Assembly: GCA_947629595.1 (NCBI GenBank)
Contig: CANREI010000011.1
Coordinates: 1 to 24,519, forward strand
From: an uncultured Alphaproteobacteria bacterium
GTDB taxonomy: Bacteria; Pseudomonadota; Alphaproteobacteria; CAAHEQ01; UBA3637
Reading direction: 5' to 3'
DNA length: 24,519 bases
Shown here: piece after piece, positions 14,680 to 22,215 of the stretch
Layout: each line of letters starts with the position of its first letter
Position numbering within the stretch: the stretch's first letter is position 1
Notes under the pieces: generated by a model
Database searches by the model: none
What the model was told of the DNA's origin: nothing
The model's input: the letters and a program-made list of their open reading frames with translations, nothing else
Program-made: the position numbers and the translations under genes

Positions 14680-15312
14680 TTATTCCTTTATCTGAATGCA
14701 ACTGAATTGCCGAGCCGGATTCAACGGTTCTCTCCTGTAACTGTTATACGAAAAATCGGTATATGTGTCAATCAAAATCGAATCAATTTCTTTCAATCCG
14801 ATTCGCTTCAACCGATGAATCACATACGCATGAAAGTCAAACAAAAAATGCGTGCTATCCGTTTGCTCAAAAAAGATGGCTTCCGTTTTGGGAAACAAGG
14901 CAAACATATTTTGATCGATTTCAAAACTTTTTTTCTGCAAATGCGGGCCTACCGCTGCTACCGTTGTTTCAATCGAGGCCCCTTTCGTAACCATTTGTAA
15001 CACCGTGTTTTCCAAAATTCCCTGAAACGCCCCTTTCCATCCGGCATGCACGGCGGCAATCATTCGGCTTTTGACATCAACCAATAAAACCGGGGCACAA
15101 TCTGCCGTTTTAACCGTTAAATTTAAGTGCGGCGTTTGCGTGATGAACGAATCCGACGCCGGTGTTTGTGTCGGTTGCCGCGTTAAAAAAAGCGAATCGA
15201 CGGAATGCACCTGATTCATTAAAATCGGATTTTCCGCCGTTTTCGAATCTTCTTTATTATAAAACCCGTGTTCAATAAAATCAATTTCATTGAGAAGCGC
15301 TGACTTTTCCAT
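14680..15312 (-). CDS. pgeF: PgeF/YfiH family (laccase-domain purine nucleosidase/phosphorylase) protein with a shortened N-terminus
   Basis: This family, once called polyphenol oxidase, acts on purine nucleosides and, as PgeF, edits wrong residues in peptidoglycan precursors. Zinc ligands are visible as His36 (NQVHS), Cys72 (KTADCAPVLLVD) and His89 (AAVHAGWKG). YNSYRREPLNPARQFSCIQI is the usual C-terminal signature. I place the start at MEKSALLNEI (15312), behind an AGGAAA site; an in-frame ATG at 15345 is possible but has no clear site. The equivalent of His71 in E. coli YfiH is only His36 here. About 35 residues of the usual N-terminal region, including the NRxxL segment, are therefore missing. 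The gene start overlaps the DUF2062 gene by 26 bases. Confidence 0.9.
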   Translation of the reverse strand: MEKSALLNEIDFIEHGFYNKEDSKTAENPILMNQVHSVDSLFLTRQPTQTPASDSFITQTPHLNLTVKTADCAPVLLVDVKSRMIAAVHAGWKGAFQGILENTVLQMVTKGASIETTVAAVGPHLQKKSFEIDQNMFALFPKTEAIFFEQTDSTHFLFDFHAYVIHRLKRIGLKEIDSILIDTYTDFSYNSYRREPLNPARQFSCIQIKE

Positions 15313-15847
15313 ATTTTTCCTTTCGTTTTTGACGCATTTCTTCAAATCGCATGGTGAGCCGATAGCCCCAAATATACCCGATAATCACAAACGGCACACA
15401 TCCCACGAATAATGAAATGCCCCAATCTTTTACAAACAAATGCAAAAACGCATTCATTTTTTCCAAAAACGGGGCTTCTTTCAAAAAAACATTTTCCATT
15501 AAACCGGAAATTGAATGAAAACCGCTGATTTGACTCCATCGCCCGCGTAAAATTTGACCGGTTCCGTAAAAAACATAATAAATCGGTATCATGGTAAAAA
15601 CATTTGTCACCCAAGTCCATGCCAAGGCCAGCGGTAACGAAAATTGCCACTTTAATTTTTTGGCAATTGTCCACGTAATTAAAACGGTTGTCATTTGAAC
15701 ACCCACCAGCGGCGTGAACGCCCAAGCCAAACCGACCGCCACACCGCGCGCTTTATATTCGGGCTTTGTTTTGGCACGCAACAGCGGATAAAGCAGTTTT
15801 CTGCGGATTAAACTTTTAATGCTTTTCGAAAAATAAACACCCGCCAT
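15287..15847 (-). CDS. DUF2062 integral membrane protein
   Basis: This 186-residue protein matches the DUF2062 family: KARGVAVGLAWAFTPLVGVQMTTVLITWTIA is the characteristic opening membrane region. It is followed by LPLALAWTWVTNVFTMIPIYYVFY, then a loop of about 50 residues, and a last segment WGISLFVGCVPFVIIGYIWGYRL. The N-terminus (KSLIRRKLLYPLLRAKTKPEY) and the C-terminal tail (MRFEEMRQKRKEKYGK) are basic and probably cytoplasmic. The family's function is not established. It starts 3 bases after lgt ends and its end overlaps pgeF. The position between lgt and pgeF suggests a link to the cell envelope, but that is only context. Confidence 0.88.
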   Translation of the reverse strand: MAGVYFSKSIKSLIRRKLLYPLLRAKTKPEYKARGVAVGLAWAFTPLVGVQMTTVLITWTIAKKLKWQFSLPLALAWTWVTNVFTMIPIYYVFYGTGQILRGRWSQISGFHSISGLMENVFLKEAPFLEKMNAFLHLFVKDWGISLFVGCVPFVIIGYIWGYRLTMRFEEMRQKRKEKYGKVSASQ

Positions 15848-15850
15848 TTT

Positions 15851-16690
15851 TTATTTTCTTTCATCATTTTTCACGGTTATTTTTTCCAATTTTCGCCCCG
15901 GCGCACTTGAATAAATAAGCCACACGCCGCATAATATCATCGGAACACATAACAATTGCCCCATCGAAAATGCATAAAAAACAAATCCCAAATGCGCATC
16001 GGGTTCACGCGTAAATTCAACTCCGAAACGGAAGAAGGCATATAAAATTAAAAACAGGCCGAACAAAAAACCCTGCCGATTTCTCAATCGCGGTGAAAAC
16101 CACCACAGCGCATTTAATATGCCGAACAAAACAATGCCTTCCAAACAGGCTTCATACAATTGTGAGGGATGTCGCGGTAACGGACCTCCGTTCGGAAAAA
16201 TCATGGCCCAAGGAACCGATTGCGTCACCCGTCCGAATAATTCGGCATTGACAAAATTGGCAAGTCTGCCGAAAAACAATCCGATGGGCGCCACGCAAAC
16301 CAATATATCGCCGATAGCCAGCGGGGGTATTTTTTTCACATGTGCGAACAGAAGTGTTGCAATAATCACGCCGATTAACCCGCCGTGAAAAGACATACCG
16401 CCTTGCCAAACGGCAAAAATCTGCAACGGATTTTCCCAAAAATAATGGGCATTGTAAAAAAGCACATAGCCCAATCGCCCGCCTGCCACAATACCGATTG
16501 TTGCCCAAATTAAAAAGTCATCGATTTTTAAAACCGTAAAAACGCTTTTCGAATAACGCGACATTTGACGCGCCAACAACCACGCGCCGATAATACCGAA
16601 AATATAGGCCAGCGAATACCACCGAACGGCAAAGATACCCAAATGCACGGCAACCGGATCAATTGTCGGAAATAAAATACCGGAATACAT
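15851..16690 (-). CDS. lgt: Phosphatidylglycerol--prolipoprotein diacylglyceryl transferase
   Basis: Lgt is an inner-membrane enzyme that attaches diacylglycerol to the lipobox cysteine of prelipoproteins. The 279-residue length and multiple membrane segments fit. GGMSFHGGLIGV places His102 at the essential position. GRLANFVNAELFGR (141-154) is the Lgt signature with Arg142 and Glu150, and PRHPSQLYEA is also conserved. The ATG at 16690 has a strong AAGGAG site seven bases upstream. A 43-base gap separates it from dnaE, the widest within this run, and I see no obvious terminator there. Its product makes the substrates that LolCDE, encoded upstream in the same direction, later releases. Confidence 0.96.
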   Translation of the reverse strand: MYSGILFPTIDPVAVHLGIFAVRWYSLAYIFGIIGAWLLARQMSRYSKSVFTVLKIDDFLIWATIGIVAGGRLGYVLFYNAHYFWENPLQIFAVWQGGMSFHGGLIGVIIATLLFAHVKKIPPLAIGDILVCVAPIGLFFGRLANFVNAELFGRVTQSVPWAMIFPNGGPLPRHPSQLYEACLEGIVLFGILNALWWFSPRLRNRQGFLFGLFLILYAFFRFGVEFTREPDAHLGFVFYAFSMGQLLCVPMILCGVWLIYSSAPGRKLEKITVKNDERK

Positions 16691-16733
16691 TTTTAAACTC
16701 CTTTTTCACGAACAGCATTTTGATTAAATTCCT

Positions 16734-19700
16734 CTAAACTTCCCGCATTTCAATTAACCCGGGAATATGTTGCAAAGCATCAATAATCTGCGGCGTAAAC
16801 AAGTACCCGTCGGACAACTCAATTTCCACTTCATAATGACGCACCGGCACCGTTAAGAATATTTTACCCGATCCGTTTCCCGCTTCGGATAATACCTGAT
16901 GAATATTTTTAATCACATCAACATGATCAACTTTAATCAACAACGTTGAAACCGTGCGCGATACGACATCGGATAAATATTCCACCGATTGAATGTTTAA
17001 ACGCAGCTGCTCATCGGCGCTTTTATCTGCCGATACGGAAAGCAACAGCGGTGCGCCGGATTTCAGCTTTTCACGCTGCGTTAATAACACATCGGAAAAA
17101 CAAACAGCTTCAAAAGAACCGTGTTTATCGTTGGCGGAAACAAACGCATATTTTCTGCCTTTTTGACTGATTCGCTCGCGCACATCGGACACAATGGCCG
17201 CAACCTGAATATATGACGGACCCGAAATATCAACCGTTTCTTTAATTTCCGAACTCGGCACCACCCGCAGCCGCTCTAACACCGTATCAAACGAATCAAG
17301 CGGGTGCGCCGATAAATAAAAACCGACGGCTTGCGCTTCTTTTTCCAATTTTTCCATATTCGGCCAATCGGGCACTTCCCGAAGTTTTAAGCCGTTTGCA
17401 ACCTGATCCGTCAATCCGAACAGGCTGATTTGCGCGCTTTTTTTACTTTGCGTGGCATTCATGGCAAATGCCAACAAATTATCGATATTTTCAAAAATTT
17501 TGGCGCGATTTTTTTCCAAACAATCAAACGCACCGGCTTTCACCAAATTTTCCACATATCGCCGATTGAGTGCCGACACATCAACCCGCGTAAAGAAATC
17601 TTTTAACGACTGATACGGACCGTTTGCCCGCCGCTCCGCCACCAGTTGCATCATACCCCCCTCCCCCACATTTTTAACGGCGGAAAGCGCATAACGAACT
17701 TTTTGATTTTCCACACTGAAATTCACTTCCGATTGATTCACGTCCGGCGGTAAAATTTCAATATTCATTTGTTTTAAATCATTTTTAAAAAAGGCCAATT
17801 TATCGGTATTTGTTTTATCAAGCGTCATGGTTGCCGCCATAAACTCAACCGGATAATGGGCTTTTAAATAAGCGGTTTGATAGGCAATAAACGCATACGC
17901 CGCCGCATGAGATTTATTAAAGCCGTATTCGGCAAATTTTGCCATTTTATCAAAAACTTTTTCGGCAACGGCGGTTTCAATATGATTTTTAACTGCCCCC
18001 TCAATAAAAACGGAACGCTGTCTTTCCATTTCGGAAACAATTTTTTTGCCCATGGCCCGACGCAACAAATCGGCACCGCCCAAGGTGTATCCCGCCATAA
18101 TCTGGGAAATTTGCATCACCTGTTCCTGATAAATCATAATGCCGTAAGTTTCTTTTAAAACGCCTTCCAAACAGGGATGCATATAATCGGGCTCTTTCTC
18201 GCCTTTTTTACAGGCAATGTAATCGGGAATACTGTCCATCGGCCCCGGCCGATACAAAGAAACAAGCGCGACGATATCTTCAATTTTATCGGGTTGCAAA
18301 TCGTGCAGAATTTGCTTCATTCCCGTACTTTCAAGTTGGAACACACCCGTTGTGTTCCCTGATTTTAACAAATCATAGGTTAATTTATCGTCCAGCGGTA
18401 AATCATTCACATCAAAATCTTCACCGCCGCCTTTGCGAATCAATTCCATTGTTTTTTCAATGGTTGTTAATGTTTTTAATCCCAAAAAGTCAAACTTAAT
18501 CAAGCTTGCATCTTCCACAAAGTGCTTGTCATATTGTGTAATGGGCATATCGGAAGAAGGATCTTTATACAGCGGCACAATTTGATCCAACGGCTTATTG
18601 CCGATCACAACACCGGCCGCGTGCATGGACACGTTGCGATACAATCCTTCCAATTTTAACGCGATTTCCAATAAATGCGCGATGGTTTCATCTTTATCAG
18701 CCTCTCTTTGAAGCTCGGGTTCCGCTTGCAACGCCTCTTTTAACGTGATTCCCAATTTATTCGGCACCAGTTTTGATAATTTATCCGCAACGGAATAAGG
18801 AATTTGCAAAACACGGCCGACATCACGAATAACCGCTTTTGCCTGCAACTGACCTAATGCCAAAATTTGCGCCACATGATCGGCACCGTATTTTTGTTTC
18901 ACATATTCAATGGTTTTATACCGATTTTCCTGACAAAAATCAACATCGAAATCCGGCATGGATACCCGTTCGGGATTTAAAAACCGCTCGAACAACAAAT
19001 TAAAGCGCAACGGATCAATATTGGTAATGGTTAGGCACCACGCCACCACCGAACCGGCGCCCGATCCCCGCCCGGGGCCGACCGGCACACCGTTTGCCTT
19101 TGACCACTGAATAAAATCGGCCACAATGAGAAAGTAACCGGCAAACCCCATGGTTTGAATCACGCTTAATTCATACAGCAATCGTTCGTGATATCGTTTT
19201 CTATCTTCCTCGGAACGATTTTTCATACGTTTTTCAAAACCGGCTTCCGACATTTCCCGTAACACTTCGTCTTCCGTTTTTCCCTTGCAGTCATAATTCG
19301 GGAAAGCCGGTTTTTTCTTCCCCGCCAAAAAGAAACACCGCTTCGCGATTTGCACCGTATTTTGAACGGCCTCGGGCAAATCGGCAAACAAGACGGTCAT
19401 TTCTTCGGGCGATTTTAAATAATGCTCGGGCGTAACCCGCCGTCTGTTCGATTCCGACACATACGTTTTATCGGCAATACACAACAACGCATCGTGCGCT
19501 TCATACATATCGGGTGAAACAAAAAAAACATCGTTGGTTGCCGCAAGCGGTATGTTATATTGATAAGCCAGCTCCAAAAATGCCGGTTCCGTTTGTTGTT
19601 CTTCTTCCAAACCGTGACGCTGCAATTCCATATAAAAACGATCGGGATAAGCTTTTATTATTTGTTGCAATAACTCTTCGGCAAAAGCTTTGTTTTTATG

Positions 19701-20156
19701 CAACAGCGGCCGCCCCAAAATGCCCTTTGCACCGCCGGATAACAAAATTAACCCTGCCGAATGATCCAGCAATTCCTCAAACTTTAAATGCGGCGTTTCC
19801 TCGCGCCCCTGCCCCATATAAAACGCCCGCATCATCAGCAACAAATTTTGATAACCCGTTTCATTTTGCACCAACAAAACCACATCATCAAACGCGGGCT
19901 TTTCTTCTTGAAACATATTGTGCGTTTGTACGGGTGATTTAACGCGAAATTGACAGCCCAATATCGGTTGCACGCCAACTTTAACACATTCGGCCGCAAA
20001 ATCCATGGCACCGAAAATATTATCGGTATCCGTCATGGCAACGGCGGGAATTTGCGCTTGCGCCGTCACATTTGCCAACTCTTTAACCTTAACGGCACCC
20101 TCCAACACCGAATAAGCCGTATGCACTCGCAAATGAATAAACGTGGGATCCGTCAT
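16734..20156 (-). CDS. dnaE: DNA polymerase III subunit alpha
   Basis: This 1140-residue protein is the replicative polymerase. Domains in order: PHP (from FIHLRVHTAYSVLEGAVKV, with His8 and His12), palm and fingers with VGPGRGSGAGSVVAW, and the catalytic acids Asp402 and Asp404 in MPDFDVDF. Asp556 in IKFDFLGLKTL is the third catalytic residue. The fingers region includes VSLYRPGPMDSIP and YGFNKSHAAAYAFIAYQTAYLK. A clamp-binding motif QISLFG lies at 909-914. An OB fold is seen around YIQVAAIVSDVRERISQKGRKYAFV, then a C-terminal domain. Length and order match DnaE1; there is no PolC-type exonuclease insert. Its ATG overlaps the lolD stop (ATGA). The lolC/E-lolD-dnaE order is one I know from Alphaproteobacteria. 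Confidence 0.97.
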   Translation of the reverse strand: MTDPTFIHLRVHTAYSVLEGAVKVKELANVTAQAQIPAVAMTDTDNIFGAMDFAAECVKVGVQPILGCQFRVKSPVQTHNMFQEEKPAFDDVVLLVQNETGYQNLLLMMRAFYMGQGREETPHLKFEELLDHSAGLILLSGGAKGILGRPLLHKNKAFAEELLQQIIKAYPDRFYMELQRHGLEEEQQTEPAFLELAYQYNIPLAATNDVFFVSPDMYEAHDALLCIADKTYVSESNRRRVTPEHYLKSPEEMTVLFADLPEAVQNTVQIAKRCFFLAGKKKPAFPNYDCKGKTEDEVLREMSEAGFEKRMKNRSEEDRKRYHERLLYELSVIQTMGFAGYFLIVADFIQWSKANGVPVGPGRGSGAGSVVAWCLTITNIDPLRFNLLFERFLNPERVSMPDFDVDFCQENRYKTIEYVKQKYGADHVAQILALGQLQAKAVIRDVGRVLQIPYSVADKLSKLVPNKLGITLKEALQAEPELQREADKDETIAHLLEIALKLEGLYRNVSMHAAGVVIGNKPLDQIVPLYKDPSSDMPITQYDKHFVEDASLIKFDFLGLKTLTTIEKTMELIRKGGGEDFDVNDLPLDDKLTYDLLKSGNTTGVFQLESTGMKQILHDLQPDKIEDIVALVSLYRPGPMDSIPDYIACKKGEKEPDYMHPCLEGVLKETYGIMIYQEQVMQISQIMAGYTLGGADLLRRAMGKKIVSEMERQRSVFIEGAVKNHIETAVAEKVFDKMAKFAEYGFNKSHAAAYAFIAYQTAYLKAHYPVEFMAATMTLDKTNTDKLAFFKNDLKQMNIEILPPDVNQSEVNFSVENQKVRYALSAVKNVGEGGMMQLVAERRANGPYQSLKDFFTRVDVSALNRRYVENLVKAGAFDCLEKNRAKIFENIDNLLAFAMNATQSKKSAQISLFGLTDQVANGLKLREVPDWPNMEKLEKEAQAVGFYLSAHPLDSFDTVLERLRVVPSSEIKETVDISGPSYIQVAAIVSDVRERISQKGRKYAFVSANDKHGSFEAVCFSDVLLTQREKLKSGAPLLLSVSADKSADEQLRLNIQSVEYLSDVVSRTVSTLLIKVDHVDVIKNIHQVLSEAGNGSGKIFLTVPVRHYEVEIELSDGYLFTPQIIDALQHIPGLIEMREV

Positions 20157-20851
20157 AAAGCGTTCCCTTTCAGCTCAATCAACTTGCCGTTTTGAACACT
20201 CACCTGACGCGTCATTTGAGCGGCCAATTCGGGATTATGCGTTGCAATAAACGCGCTTAATTTTGTTTGTTTCACCAAATGAAGCAAGGTTTGAAAAACG
20301 CTTTGAGACGTTTTGGGATCCAAATTTCCCGTCGGTTCATCGGCAAGCAACAAAGCCGGTTGATTCGCAAGCGCGCGCGCAATGGCAACGCGTTGTTGTT
20401 CTCCGCCCGACAATTCGCCCGAACGATGCAAAACGCGCTCTTTCAATCCCACCTCTTCCAACAAAAACAGGGCTCGTTCTTTGGCTTCTTTCATTGATTT
20501 TCCGGCAATCAGCTGCGGCAACATCACATTTTCCAACGCGTTAAAATCGGGCAGCAACAAATGGGATTGATAAACAAACCCGATAGCGGTACTGCGCATA
20601 TGCGTGCGTGCTTTATCGGAAGCTTTCGACATATTCATGCCCTGCACGAAAATTGTTCCGCTCGTGGGCGTATCCAACAAGCCGGCAATATGCAACAGTG
20701 TTGATTTACCCGAGCCGGACGGGCCGACCAAGGCCACGATTTCGCCGGATTTAATTTGCAAATTCACGCCGTTCAACACCTGTAATGCCGTTTCTTTTTT
20801 GCCGTAAGTCCGACAAATATTTTTAAGTTCCAAAACCGTTTTTTCACTCAT
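20153..20851 (-). CDS. lolD: Lipoprotein-releasing ABC transporter ATP-binding protein LolD
   Basis: LolD is the ATPase that powers lipoprotein release from the inner membrane. The 232-residue protein has Walker A GPSGSGKST at 43-51 and the ABC signature LSGGEQQR at 147-154. Walker B is LLLADEPTGNLD at 167-178. The segment YQSHLLLPDFNALENV (94-109) is close to the FQxHHLLPDFxALENV motif that sets LolD apart from MacB and FtsE. The start overlaps the permease gene by 8 bases and the stop overlaps dnaE by 4, so all three are translationally linked. It pairs with the permease at 20844-22088. Confidence 0.95.
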   Translation of the reverse strand: MSEKTVLELKNICRTYGKKETALQVLNGVNLQIKSGEIVALVGPSGSGKSTLLHIAGLLDTPTSGTIFVQGMNMSKASDKARTHMRSTAIGFVYQSHLLLPDFNALENVMLPQLIAGKSMKEAKERALFLLEEVGLKERVLHRSGELSGGEQQRVAIARALANQPALLLADEPTGNLDPKTSQSVFQTLLHLVKQTKLSAFIATHNPELAAQMTRQVSVQNGKLIELKGNAL

Positions 20852-22088
20852 AGCGCAACGCCTCCACCGGATCGGTTTTCCCTGCCTTATATGACGGATA
20901 AAGCGTTGAAAGCAGCGATAAAATCAAGCTCATTCCCACCACAACGGCAACTTCCGTCATATCCACTTTTGCCGGCAGATGCGACAGAAAATAAATTTCT
21001 GCCGAAAACAGTTCACGTCCCGATAAACTTTCCAATGCTTCTTTAATGGCATCAATGTTATAACAAAACGCCAGGCCGACGGCAAAACCGGCAAGCGTTC
21101 CGAACACGCCGACCGTTAAGCCGGACATTAAAAACACCCGCTGAACGGCACCGCGCGTTAAACCCATTGTGCGCAACACGGCAATATCTTTGGCTTTATC
21201 TTTCACCAGCATAATCAGGCCGGAAATCATATTAAAAGCGGCCACCACAATAATAAGGGTTAAAATTAAAAACATCACGTTGCGTTCCACTTCAATGGCG
21301 TTAAAAAAGGCCTGATTGGTATAACGCCAATCGTGAATTTGCGCTTTATCACCCATTGCAACAAAAGCCTGATCAATCAATTGCGCCATATCGGCATCTT
21401 TTTGCGTAAAAATTTCCAAATGCGATACTTTCTCTTTCAACAGAAAAAACTTTTGCGCTTCTTCAAGGGGCATAAAAATAAAATTGCCGTCATATTCGCT
21501 CATTCCGCTGTCAAAGGTGCCGATCACGGTATAAGCTTTCATTTTGGGCAACGTGCCGAAAGCCGTTACATTGCCTTTTGGGGAAATCAGCGTCACATCA
21601 TCACCGGGGCGCACCGCCAATTTACGCGCCAGCCGATAACCCAAAATAACTTGTCCGTCGGTAAATTCCGAAAGCGGCATTCCTTGATATTTACCGCCCA
21701 ACAGCGGCCGTTTTTCAAAATCCGTCGCACGCATACCGCGCACCATAACACCGGCGGCCGTTTCTTTGGAAGAAATCATTACTTGCCCGTCTACCACCGG
21801 CACGGCCTGACTCACGCCGTTAAGTGCGGCCATTTTTGCCACGCGATTTTCCACATCATCGAGCGACGCACCCCACGCGGGATAAACACCGAATTGGCCG
21901 TTAATGCCCAAAACGCGGGTCATCAGCTCTTCGCGAAACCCGTTCATCACGCTCATGACAATAATCAAGGTTGCAACACCCAGCATAATGCCCAAAAAAG
22001 AAAATCCGGCAATAACCGACACGAATCCGGTTCTTTTGCGCGATTTCAAGTAGCGAAACGCCAACATTCTTTCTGTTTTCGAAAACAT
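20844..22088 (-). CDS. lolC: Lipoprotein-releasing system permease (LolC/LolE family)
   Basis: This 414-residue permease has the LolC/LolE layout. An N-terminal membrane segment follows RMLAFRYLKSRKRTGFVSVIAGFSFLGIMLGVATLIIVMSVMNGF, then comes a periplasmic domain of about 200 residues. Three C-terminal segments follow, including NVMFLILTLIIVVAAFNMISGLIMLV and VVVGMSLILSLLSTLYPSYKAGKTDPVEALRYE. The PVEALRYE ending is typical. I chose the ATG at 22088 because an AGGA lies five bases upstream; the in-frame ATG at 22094 would leave no spacing. Only one permease is present, so it probably works as a homodimer with LolD, like LolF-type systems, unless a second gene lies elsewhere. The symbol lolC is a family label, not a choice between LolC and LolE. 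Confidence 0.93.
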   Translation of the reverse strand: MFSKTERMLAFRYLKSRKRTGFVSVIAGFSFLGIMLGVATLIIVMSVMNGFREELMTRVLGINGQFGVYPAWGASLDDVENRVAKMAALNGVSQAVPVVDGQVMISSKETAAGVMVRGMRATDFEKRPLLGGKYQGMPLSEFTDGQVILGYRLARKLAVRPGDDVTLISPKGNVTAFGTLPKMKAYTVIGTFDSGMSEYDGNFIFMPLEEAQKFFLLKEKVSHLEIFTQKDADMAQLIDQAFVAMGDKAQIHDWRYTNQAFFNAIEVERNVMFLILTLIIVVAAFNMISGLIMLVKDKAKDIAVLRTMGLTRGAVQRVFLMSGLTVGVFGTLAGFAVGLAFCYNIDAIKEALESLSGRELFSAEIYFLSHLPAKVDMTEVAVVVGMSLILSLLSTLYPSYKAGKTDPVEALRYE

Positions 22089-22114
22089 GGTCATCCTTTT
22101 TTTGTTTTAAAAAC

Positions 22115-22143
22115 ACTTTACAGGAAAATCCCGAAAACCGCAA
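22115..22143 (-). promoter_or_regulatory. Candidate promoter for the lolC/E-lolD-dnaE run
   Basis: On the minus strand TTGCGG (22143-22138) and TAAAGT (22120-22115) are 17 bases apart. The start would be near 22108, leaving a 20-base leader with the AGGA site. Both boxes are only partial matches (three and four of six). The region 22089-22215 holds no other gene, and I see no convincing terminator for the upstream gene in it. Confidence 0.4.
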
Positions 22144-22215
22144 GCAGAAAAAGCTTTTTTTCATATTTTTCTTAAAACGGAATTTGTTTTTGACCCGAAG
22201 AACGGCGATAAACAC

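Noticed and set aside
19514..19942. 142-codon plus-strand open frame opposite dnaE
   Set aside because: Antisense to the conserved PHP part of dnaE, with no ribosome-binding site or domain.
22148..22159. 12-base palindrome AAAAAGCTTTTT upstream of lolC/E
   Set aside because: It has no loop, so it would form a poor hairpin, and A/T-run palindromes arise easily in this base composition. Not enough to call an operator or terminator.
21333..22175. 280-codon plus-strand open frame opposite lolC/E
   Set aside because: It lies almost wholly antisense to a well-recognised permease, and its composition (many His, Arg, Asn, Phe) is that of a mirror frame. No motif or start signal was seen.
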